A stretch of 64,000 nucleotides of DNA, taken from positions 11,245,863 to 11,309,862 of the forward strand of contig OZ234496.1 in the NCBI GenBank assembly GCA_965153455.1, in the 5' to 3' direction. Below the pieces are notes generated by a model, which worked only from the letters and a program-made list of their open reading frames with translations, ran no database searches and was not told the origin of the DNA. This stretch comes from Sphagnum compactum (lineage: Eukaryota; Bryophyta; Sphagnopsida; Sphagnales). Below, piece by piece: positions 24,064 to 34,600 of the stretch. Numbering within the stretch: the stretch's first letter is position 1; each line of letters starts with the position of its first letter. The position numbers and the translations under genes are program-made.

Positions 24064-24588
24064 AGAAGCCATGAAAGACCTTCACAAGGCTAGTGTTCAT
24101 GAACTAAACGATGAATTCATTTGAATAACACTCCTGAAAATCTCAAAAAGGTGTTGAAGGATTATTAATGAGCCTTCGTGGATTACAACAAAATTTAAGG
24201 AGCCTTGGAGGACCTTGACAAGGCTGATGTTCTTGAACCAAACAATGCATCCACCTGGAGGAGTCGTGAAAAAGTCAAAACAATGTTGAAAGAATATTAA
24301 GGAGCCTTGGAGGACCTTAACAAGGCTGATGTTCTTCAACCAAATAATGCATTCACCTTGAGGAGTCGTTGAGATGTCAAAAGCACGCTGAAAGAGTATC
24401 AAGCAGCCTTGAAGGACCTTGACAAGGTTGATGTTCTTCAACCAAACAATGCATTCACCTTGAGGAGCCGTGAAGATGTCAAAAACAACCTAAAAGAGTA
24501 TTAAGGAGCCTTGAAGGACCTTGACAAGGCTGATGTTCTTACACCAAACAATGCATCCACCTTGAGGAGTCGTGGAGATGTCAAATAC
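24064..24588 (+). pseudogene. Decayed TPR units at 5' edge of the TPR-kinase array
   Basis: About five 102-bp-type units precede the open array and are clearly homologous to it (GCCTTGGAGGACCTTGACAA repeats). They carry in-frame stops, for example TAA in GAGTATTAAGGAGCC near 24500 and in GAATATTAAGGAGCC near 24295, and TGA in AGTCGTTGAGATGTC near 24370. They are therefore outside the present reading frame, unless an upstream exon splices past them. The first in-frame ATG after the last stop is at 24589. Confidence 0.7.
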
Positions 24589-27500
24589 ATGTTGCATGAC
24601 TATCAAGGAGCCTTGCAGGACCTTGACAAGGCTGATGTTCTTAAACCAAACAATGCATTCACCTTGAGGATTCGTGGAGATGTCAAAAGCATGCTAAAAG
24701 AATATGAAAGAGCCTTGGAGGATTTTCACAAGGCTGATGTTCTTGAACCAAACAATGCATCCACTTTGAGGAGTCATGGAGATGTCAAAAGGATGCTGAA
24801 AGAGTATCAAGGAGCCTTGGAGGACCTTGACAAGGCTGATGTTCTTGAACCAAACAATGCATCCACCTTAAGGAGTCGTGGAAAAGTCAAAAGGATGCTG
24901 AAAGAGTATCAAGGAGCCTTGGAGGACCTTGACAAGGCTGATGTTTTTCAACCAAACAATGCCTCCATCTTGAGGAGTCGTGGAGATGTCAAAAATATGC
25001 TGAAAGAATATCAAGGAGCCTTGCAGGACCTTCACAACACTGATGTTCTTGACCCAAACATTGCATTCACCTTGAGGAGTCGTGCAGATGTCAAATACAT
25101 GCTGAAAAAGTATCAAGGAGCCTTGGAGGACCTTGACAAAGCTAATGTTCTTGAACCAAGCAATGCATCCACCTTGAGGAGTCGTGAAGATGTCAAAAAC
25201 ACCCTAAAAGAGTATCAAGGAGCCTTGGAGGACCTTGACAAGGCTGATGTTCTTGAACCAAATAATGCATTCACCTTGAGGAATCGTGGAGATGTTAAAA
25301 GCACCCTGAAAGAGTATCAAAGAGCCTTGGAAGACCTTGACAAGGCTGATGTTCTTGAACCAAACAATGCATTCACCTTAAGGATTCGTGGAGATGTCAA
25401 ATACATGTTGCATGACTATCAAGGAGCCTTGCAAGACCTTGACAATGCTGATGTTCTTGAACCAAACAATGTATTCACTGTCCGGAGTCACGGAAAAGTC
25501 AAAAGGATGCTGAAAGAGTATGAAGGAGCCTTGGAGGACCTTGACAAGGCTGATGTTCTTGAACCAAACAATGCATTCACCTTGAGGAATCGTGGAGATG
25601 TTAAAAGCACCTTGAAAGAGTATCAAAGAGCCTTGGAGGACCTTGACACGGCTGATGTTTTTGAACCAAACAATGCATTCACCTTAAGGATTCGTGGAGA
25701 TGTCAAATACATGTTGCATGACTATCAAGGAGCTTTGGAGGACCTTGACAAGGCTGATGTTCTTGAACCAAACAATGCATTCACCTTAAGGATTCGTGGA
25801 GATGTCAAATACATGTTGCATGACTATCAAGGAGCTTTGCAAGACCTTGACAAGGCTGATGTTCTTGAACCAAACAATGCATTCACCTTGAGGATTCGTG
25901 GAGATGTTAAAAGCGCCCTAAAAGAGTATCAAGGAGCCTTGGAGGACCTTGACAAGGTTGATGTTCTTGAACCAAACAATGCATTCACCTTGAGGATTCG
26001 TGGAGATGTTAAAAGCACCCTGAAAGAGTATCAAGGAGCCTTGGAGGACCTTGACAAAGCTGATGTTCTTAAACCAAACAATGCATTCACCTTGAGGATT
26101 CGTGGAGATGTCAAAAACATGTTGCATGACTATCAAGGAGCCTTACAGGACCTTGACAAGGCTGATGTTCTTGAACCAAACAATGTATTCACTGTCCAGA
26201 GTCGCGGAAAAGTCAAAAGGATGCTGAAAGAGTATCAAGGAGCCTTGGAGGACCTTGACAAGGCTGATGTTCTTGAACCAAACAATGCATTCACCTTGAG
26301 GATTCGTGCAGATGTCAAATGCATGTTGCATGACTATCAAGGAGCCTTGCAGGACTTTCACAAGGCGGATGTTCTTGAACCAAATGATGCATGCACCTTG
26401 GGGAGTCGTGAAAATGTCAAATACATGTTGCATGACTATCAAGGAGCTTTGCAAGACCTTGACAAGGCTGATGTTCTTGAACCAAACCATGTATTCACCG
26501 TGGGGAATCGTGGAAAAGTTAAAAGCATGCTGAAAGAGTATCAAGGAGCTTTGGAGGACCTTGACAAGGTTGATGTTCTTGAACCAAACAATGCATTCAC
26601 CTTGAGGATTCGTGGAGATGTCAAAAGCATGTTGCATGACTATCAAGGAGCCTTGCAGGACCTTGACAAGGCTAATGTTCTTGAACCAAACAATGCATTC
26701 ACCTTGAGCATTCGTGGAGATGCCAAATACATGTTGCATGACTATCAAGGAGCCTTGGAGGACCTTGACAAGGTTGATGTTCTTGAACCAAACCATGTAT
26801 TCACCGTGGGGAATCGTGGAAAAGTCAAATGGATGCTGAAAGAGTATCAAGGAGCCTTGGAGGACCTTGACAAGGCTGATGTTCTTGAACCAAACAATGC
26901 ATTCACCTTGAGGATTCGTGGAGATGTTAAAAGCGCCCTAAAAGAGTATCAAGGAGCCTTGGAGGACCTTGACAAGGCTGATGTTCTTGAACCAAACCAT
27001 GTATTCACCGTGGGGAATCGTGGAAAAGTCAAATGGATGCTGAAAGAGTATCAAGGAGCCTTGCAGGACCTTGACAAGGCTTATGTTCTTGAACCAAACA
27101 ATGCATTCACCTTGAGGATTCGTGGAGATGTTAAAAGCACCCTAAAAGAGTATCAAGGAGCCTTGGAGGACCTTGACAAGGCTGATGTTCTTGAACCAAA
27201 CCATGTATTCACCTTCAGGATTCGTGGATATGTCAAACGGATGTTGAAAAAGTATCAAGGAGCCTTACAGGACCTTGACAAGGCTTATGTTCTTGAACCA
27301 AACAATGCATTCACCTTGAGGATTCGTGGAGATGTCAAAAGCACCCTAAAAGAATATCAAGGAGCCTTGGAGGACCTTGACAAGGCTGATGTTTTTGAAC
27401 CAAACAATGCATTCACCTTGAGGATTCGTGGAGATGTCAAAAGCATGTTGCATGACTATGAAGGAGCCTTGGAGGACCTTGACAAGGCTGATGTTCTTGA

Positions 27501-28387
27501 ACCAAACAATGCATTCACCTTGAGGATTCGTGGAGATGTCAAAAACATGTTGCATGACTATGAAGGAGCCTTGGAGGACCTTGACAAGGTTGATGTTCTT
27601 GAACCAAACAATGCATTCACCTTGAGGAATCGTGGAAATGTGAAAAGGATGCTGAAAGGGTATCAAAAAGCCTTGGAGGACCTTGACAAGGTTGATGTTC
27701 TTGAACCAAACAATGCATTCACCTTGGGGAATCGTGGAGATGTTAAAAACACCCTGAAAGAGTATCAAGGAGCCTTGGAGGACCTTGACAAGGCTAATGT
27801 TCTTGAACCAAACAATGCATTCACCTTGAGGATTCGTGGAGATGTCAAAAACATGTTGCATGACTATCAAGGAGCCTTACAGGACCTTGACAAGGCTGAT
27901 GTTCTTGAACCGAACCATGTATTCACCTTGAGGATTCGTGGAGATGTTAAATACATGTTGCATGACTATGAAGGAGCCTTGGAGGACCTTGACAAGGTTA
28001 ATGTTCTTGAACCAAACAATGCATGCAGCTTGAGGAATCGTGGAAATGTGAAAAGGATGCTGAAAGAATATCAAGGAGCCTTGGAGGACCTTGACAAGGC
28101 TGATGTTCTTGAACCAAACAATTCATTCACGTTGGGGATTCGTGGAGATGTCAAAAGCCTGCTGAAAGAGTATCAAGGAGCCTTAGAGGACCTTGACAAG
28201 GCTGATGTTCTTGAACCGAACAATGTATTCATTTTGATGAGGTATGGAACAGTCAAATATAGGTTGGATGACTATGAAGGAGCCTTGGAGAGCATAAATA
28301 AGGTTCATCATCTTCAACCAAATGATCATTTGATATTGCAAACTCAAAAAACGTTTAAATGGATGTTAAATGAATACAAATCCACAA
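24511..28387 (+). repeat. Tandem array of 38 TPR-encoding 102-bp units
   Basis: Thirty-eight consecutive 34-codon units without indels. Consensus GALEDLDKADVLEPNN followed by AFTLRIRGDVK and then either SxLKEYQ or xMLHDYQ. Aligned to TPR numbering, each unit has Gly8, Tyr17, Ala20, Leu24, Ala27 and Pro32. Subtypes alternate: LKEYQ-GALEDL against MLHDYQ-GALQDL, and NHVFTVGNRGKVKWMLKEYQ recurring. This gives a two- to three-unit higher-order period. Inner units are near identical at DNA level; the first few and last two are more diverged. Confidence 0.93.
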
Positions 28388-30243
28388 TAGAATCGTTGCC
28401 ATTCAATTCAAATATTCAATCTTTTACATACAATGAATTGAATTTTGGAACAAGTTTGGGGAAAGGAGCCTTTGGTAAGGTGTATCAAAGTTGTTGGAAA
28501 GACACCAAGATTGCGATTAAAGTTTTAAAACGGTGTGGCTCCCACAATGAAGGTGCAAAAAAATCTTTCATATCTGAAGTGCGCACTTTGGGATCAATTC
28601 AACATATCAATTTGGTTCGTCTTTTGGGCTATTGTATCAAAGGCTTACAACATATGTTGGTATATGAATACATTTCAAATTCATCTCTTGACAAATGGCT
28701 CGATGAGGACAACTTTTTGGATTGGGACCGACGAGTGTGCATCATTATAGGGGTTGCTCAAGGATTGGCACACTTGCATACACGTAATCCAATCATTGTC
28801 CATCTTGACATCAAACCACAAAATATCCTTTTGGACCAGGATTACACCCCAAAATTGGCTGATTTTGGGTTGGCAAAAATTTTAGATGGCAAGGATGAAG
28901 ATGTGGTATGTGCCCCACCATTCTTTTTTTTATTGGTTATGTGCATGCACACTATATCTTAGTGCGATTGTGAACTTTGCAAATTTGAACACTCTTTTTG
29001 GACACAACTTGCTAATTTCATATTTGCATTATTATAGGTCATGGAACAAATATGATAAACATTCATAATCTAAAATGAATATTTGAAGAGCACTTAATGT
29101 AATAACTCATGAATTACATTTTATATTGCAAATTTTCTTTTTATGTGTGCATGAGTAATGACACAAGGTTTGAAACTTTTGTGATTGAAAAAAATTCAAA
29201 AATAAATCATGGGTTCCTATTAGTATTGGACTGGATCTTGGGTATGGGTTTTATGAACTTCAACATGTATATTCAATGCATGTGACATTCGTCAAAATTA
29301 TTGATTTGTTTGGAAAATTCACATTCAGATACGGTTAGCTTCAACTTCTACACCAGGAACAAGCGGATATATGGCACCAGAAATTCTCTTAAAGCAAGCA
29401 TCGACAAAGAGTGATGTGTATAGCTTTGGAGTCTTGCTGATTCAACTTCTGAATGGATCACCATTCATTTTAAATGGATATGAAATTCGCATTCACAAAT
29501 TTATCCAATGGGCACAAAAGGTTCATGTGGAAGAAAATGGATTTCAACAAATTTTCAATGTTGTAAGTGATAATTCAATCATTGGGTTTGACCGCAATGA
29601 AGCCAAATCATTTTTGGAAATTTCCCTTCAGTGCATCAAGGTAATTTTTGTGCCAAATCTTTTATGTGTATCATTCAATTTGTTGTCAAGCAAATTTGAA
29701 AAACCCAAATCATGGATTCAATGTAGTACTTAAGACAATTTGAAATAAATTAAACTAGATTGTCCACTGAATGTAAAACTTCCTAAGAAGGTTTACACAT
29801 GAAAATGGCACATTCAATTTCACTTGGAATTATTTTAGACCATTTACATGATTGATATGTATAGTTGAAAGGAATGTCTTATTTTCAAAGTCAATAAAAT
29901 CATGTTGTTGAATAAAAATATAAGTTGGTTTCAACATTCTTTTTTGAAGGATATATGTTCAAATTGTGTCATTGCAAATTGAGACATGAACATGTAATCC
30001 CATTTATTCGAACATTTTGCCATGGTTTGATTATAATGTATAACTATTACATAATAAACATCTAACTTTTATGACATTTGTTTCTTATAGGAAGACCCAA
30101 ATCAAAGACCAAGAATCCAAGAAGTTTTGCAACTTTTTGAAGGATTGAACAAAAAGAAAGGCATACAATATATTCCCACATCAATTCCAATATATCTCAA
30201 CATATTATTGAAAAGATTTTCCTCCACTTTCAAATTGAAATGA
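24589..30243 (+). CDS. TPR-array protein kinase (N-terminal TPR superhelix, C-terminal non-RD kinase)
   Basis: Three exons: 24589-28905, 29329-29640, 30091-30243, all phase 0, giving 1,593 aa from the first in-frame ATG. Residues 1 to about 1266 are TPR units. The kinase domain follows FTYNELNFG: Gly loop GKGAFGKVY at about 1291, VAIK-type Lys in IAIKVL at 1311, catalytic loop HLDIKPQN at 1405 with Leu replacing Arg (non-RD), DFG at 1425, then GYMAPE and DVYSFGVLL in exon 2 and EDPNQRPRIQEVL in exon 3. The activation and substrate lobes look like plant receptor-like kinases of the LRK10/PR5K type, but no signal peptide or membrane segment is visible, so a cytosolic kinase is inferred. Catalytic Lys, Asp and DFG are present, so activity is likely. 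The start is uncertain because decayed units lie upstream. Partner and pathway are unknown. Confidence 0.82.
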
Positions 30244-31770
30244 TTTGTATATTTATTATATGATTACACTCAACATGTATACTTAATGTAACATTTGTCC
30301 ATATCATTCGATTATCCTTTTTCTAAATGTGGAAAGGTATTCCATTAGGTCCTTTAAGTTTCATTTTGAAATAAAATATTTCAAAGGGTGTGTGAGAAAA
30401 AAACAACAATAGTGGTAAAGGAAGTGAATTTTTTTTTTAAAAAATTGAATAATCATTGTGAAGGTTTTTCTTTTCATGTAGGTGGGTGTCAAAGGCATAA
30501 AAACTACAAAGATGGATGATGAAAAGGTGGGTTTAAATCTAAATTCAAAACACAAAACAAAAAAAACCAAAACAATAACACAAAGTTTAAAATCGAAAAC
30601 ACGAAATGTGTAAAACCAAGTTTAAAACAAACATATTTTTATTGTGATATAATATAAAAACGTAAACATAAAATGAACATAACGTGGGTATGATACAAAA
30701 GTGTATCTTTACACTAATGTTGAACAAACTAAAGATAATGAAGAATCCTACTTTTAGTTATATTTGTTTGGGATTTAGCTTAAGGAAGTTTCCATGGAGG
30801 TTTCCATGTGCCCGTCGATGAAGGAAACTTCTTAAAAAGATTCATAACTACAAGTGAATTACGAGTTAATTAAAACTTAGTTAAAAAATGGGCTAAGAAT
30901 TAATTATGAATCAACAAAGATTTAATTAAGAATGAATTAAAAAATTCAAAAATGAATTAAGAATTAACTAAAAGTTGATTAGAAATGAACAAAAAGTTAG
31001 TTAAAAGTGAACTTGAAATTAATTAAGAGTGATTAACTATAAGACTTAACTAATTAGTGAATTACAAATTCATTATAAATGAACTATGAGTGGACTATGA
31101 AATCATGGATGGAATTCCATGTGAATGAATTTCATTCATCATGTGATCATGTTTGATGTTGGTGTCCATGACAATGGGTCAAGGAGATGAATGAAATAAC
31201 TAAGCTTTAAAAAAGGGGTGGTTATCTTGGCAAATGTCACAAACATACATACATGATGACAAAAATTATGTGATGAATGGCTTAAAATAATAGACTTTGG
31301 ATAAATTTGGAGAAAAAAATGAAAAAGCAAGAACCAATGTTAAACAATTGTAATGTAAATCAACTAGTTGGTTAAAGCACACTAAAATCATAATTACTCA
31401 TATACCTATGATTATCGGTAGTTTGGATGGGTGTGGGGTTGACAAGGGTGAAAGGTAGGATGTGGCTAACCCCACTATCATGACACAACTTAAGATGGAA
31501 ATGGCTTACATCTTTTGTAGTCATTGTTGAACTTTGAAGGTGGGTCAACATGTATTAACGAAAGTTTCTCATTTTTTTGGCCTTCAAATTCATAGCCCTC
31601 ATTTTTTCCTACACACATGCATTGAACATATGGAAGACATCAATGACAATCCATGACAAAAAAAACTCCAATTTAAAAACGCATGGAATAAAATTTCACT
31701 AAATCCAATAAACCAACAAAAGATGGTGAAACTTCAAATTTTGTTATATCCAATTCATTGATTACACTTT
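30244..31770. other. AT-rich intergenic DNA with degenerate AATTAA minisatellite
   Basis: Downstream of the kinase stop, very AT-rich. The interval 30835-31100 is a degenerate tandem repeat of 15-25-bp units around GAATTAA and GTTAATTAA (see the repeat entry). No gene seen. Confidence 0.45.
30850..31100. repeat. Degenerate AT-rich minisatellite (GAATTAA/AGTTAATTA units)
   Basis: Successive short blocks vary on GAATTA, AATTAAGAATTAACTAAAAG and GTTGATTAGAAATGAAC, with irregular spacing. Coding signal is absent. It looks like a decayed minisatellite rather than a transposon. Confidence 0.55.
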
Positions 31771-31779
31771 AATGTTTCA

Positions 31780-33890
31780 TGAAATTCCAAATCTCAAAGA
31801 TATTAGGTCAATCCATATCTTACACCTCCTTTCCACATAAAAACACCCTTAGAAATTCCTTGGTAAGGTCACTTGTGTTAGGGTTTGTTTCAAATATATC
31901 GAAGCTACAATCCTCGTCAACCCCTCCATCTACAACATCAACCTTTGATTAAGATAAAAAAGTGCAAGTGTAATGACATTTGAGGAGCATAAAAATCAAT
32001 GCATTTCTATCATACTCCTTTACAATATCAACCCTTTGTTCACAACCAATGAAAAAAGACATAATAGGAAGACCTTTATATCTTGGGTCCAACATCAACC
32101 AAAGCATATTTTGTGTTTTCCTTTCCTAATATTCAATTTAAAATGAAAAGAAAGTATGTTAGAAATAAAAAGTCCCAACTCCTTAATTATTGAATCCTCG
32201 TCCATATTCTCAACCAAGGGTGGGTTATTCATTTTTCCCCTCAATTTCAAATTTATCAATATGGCAAAATGCAAGCCATCACTTAATACTCAAACAATCC
32301 ACAATCACTTGAAAAAGATGCCATGTGAGAGGAAGAGTCACATATTTAGAAACCTTAATAGTAGCATACTTAATGTAGTATAGAAAGATAGCTTGTTGAA
32401 TTGCAAAGCCTTCGGAACATGATCATTTTACTCACTTTGCAAAACATTTCAAATACAAGTAGAATATTTAACATTTGTTTGATATGCACAACACCAAAGA
32501 CATGTTAAAATTTGAAGAATTTGAGTAATTCCATACATAGATGTGAGTGGAATATTCAATTTTCTTAGGGCTATTCTAAAATCTACACAAGTTTCAATCC
32601 ACTTTTGCCTACCCTTCCTAGATTCTTTTAGCCAAGTGATACATTTTTGCAAATCTACCTATGCAAATTTTATAGAAATACATTTTAATCCTTTACATTT
32701 AATCCTTTAAAAAATTTCTCATTTACTATATCAAATTGGAAGTTTTCAAAAATGCATGCCCAAAACAAATGCCCTAAAGCCTTAAAGACCCTTCAAACTT
32801 GTGATTTCATAGCTCAAAATGATTTTCAATACTTTAGTCATAAAATTCAAGTTTATCCCTTCATCTTTTACATATGAATTATTTTGTTCCTCAACCCATA
32901 TCGATCCAATAATTTTGTCAAATTTATCGCCAAAGCTTGCTTTAATATTTCAAATAATCCTATGGTGACATGCTTGAGTTACCAATGTACCCCTAATAAA
33001 TTAATGACAAGGGCAAATACATCATGAACTCCCTTCAACATTCAAAAATCAAAACTTACAATGGCAAAACAACATTTGCTAAAATTGGGAAGACATATAT
33101 TTGTTTAAATCTCTCAACCAATTTGGGTAACATATCTTGAGGAAAAAAATTCACAAATGAAATACAACATGAAGACATTAATTAATGCATGGCAAAATGT
33201 TTTAGTTAATTATTTTCCATAAATTGAATAGGCAATTCTTTTTTCACAATTAAAATCAAGGTTGTGAGAGCATTTGGTCAAAGCCAGACCTAAAGTTAGC
33301 ATAATGTTTTTTGTTGCACATCATCCTTCTTGAAAGGTTGTACATCACTAAAGAAATTTGAAATTGAACTTGTAGAAACGTTAAGCCTTTTTTCATTGGG
33401 TACATTTTTAAAGGTTATCTTTAAAACATGTTATTCAAATTTCTTTGTAGTTTACCCATGTTTAATCATTATTTTTATGCCATTTGCTTTACGATTTGGT
33501 ATTTATCCCTTTCATTCTTTGTTCTAGGATTAGAAAAATTATTTACCTATTATGAAAAATTACACATTACTTTGTTGGGATTTTTTTTAATCCACTTCAA
33601 AATTGTCATTATCACAATAAATAGCCCAATTCAATCGATTCCTATGATAAGGTGTCCATAATTCTATTCTTGTTATTTTTTTATTTTATTTATTTTTACT
33701 ATGTACTTGGAAGCATTTTCAATCCATCATGTTACCCTTCATTCATTGCAATGTCACAAATGCAGCTTTTCAAAACCCTAACAAAAGATAAAGGTCCATA
33801 CTTGGGAGAATTTTTGAAACCATTGTTGCAAGAGAGAATGAATGTGCATTGGACGTTTCCAACCATCAATTATTCACCACAACCATAGCC
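31780..33890 (-). mobile_element. hAT-like transposase remnant (copy 1)
   Basis: Reading the minus strand through frame changes gives hAT-type blocks in order: VHDVFALVINLLG and LKHVTIGLFEILKQA (about 32930-33030), then LLDRYGLRNKIIH and KDEGINLNFM (about 32840-32935), then LQKCITWLKESRKGRQKW (about 32594-32653), and LDPRYKGLPIMSFFIG followed by IVKEYDRNAL (about 32000-32085). These match the plant ZBED/hAT transposase middle region and the C-terminal dimerisation side, as remembered. Multiple stops and frameshifts mean no product. I did not locate the terminal inverted repeats or the 8-bp duplication. Confidence 0.65.
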
Positions 33891-34600
33891 CTAACTTGTC
33901 CTATGTATGACTTGGCTGGCACCCATATTATTTTTAAAAAAACCTTACTGAAACTATTTTTTTCTTAATTCCTAAACCTAGTCAAGATAAAATTCATATG
34001 TTCATTTTTTCTTGCTCTTATCTTACAACATGTTAGAGCTTGTGAACATATGTCTATTACATGGAAATTCATGAGCTAATGAGTCGTGTCTCTTATGTCC
34101 AAAAAAATTATGATATCTATGACATGTTACAACTTGTAGGGATGTGTCTATTACATGACAAGAAAGCTCAGTTTTTAACTAATTTAAATTATATCACTTG
34201 AATCCAGTGTAGTTTGAATTGCTATAACATGGTGTCCAAACCATGTGACATGTCTATTATTTGATAATTTTCAACCAATAAATCAAGTGTCACTTGAGTC
34301 CAAATGGAGTTTGAGTTGATACAACGTGATGAAGACTTCATGACATGTTTACACGATAGTTTTTAGTTAATAAATTATGTCATCTTGCGAGCACCAAAGG
34401 TTTTTAATATATAAAAAGGCACAAACATTTTCAAGGTTGTTGTTTGATTATTTTTTGAGGGTTTTTTGCACATCACTAAATAAATTGCCAACTTGATGAT
34501 ACTAGTAGCAACAACTAAGGCACAAATATTAGTGTTCATGGACCAAAAAATGAATTTCTTATGTGGATACATTCAATGCATATAGGTGTTTGAGGTGCCA
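33891..34600. other. Intergenic DNA between the two hAT-like remnants
   Basis: AT-rich, containing the diverged tandem repeat listed separately at 34020-34385. No gene seen. Confidence 0.4.
34020..34385. repeat. Diverged tandem repeat, about 115-bp unit, three to four copies
   Basis: Recurring landmarks appear in the same order: ACATGT/TGTCTATTA, a GA-rich AAxxCTCAG/TTTCAAC segment, AAATTATATCACTTGAATCC / AAGTGTCACTTGAGTCC, then GTTTGAATTGCTATAACATG / GTTTGAGTTGATACAACGTG. Units are roughly 60-80% alike by eye. Function unknown. Confidence 0.55.

Noticed and set aside
26143-26850. Long repetitive open frames on the minus strand through the TPR array (up to about 235 codons)
   Set aside because: They are antisense shadows of the 102-bp repeat; because the unit length is a multiple of three, any open antisense frame repeats too. 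Family-consistent TPR residues occur only on the plus strand.
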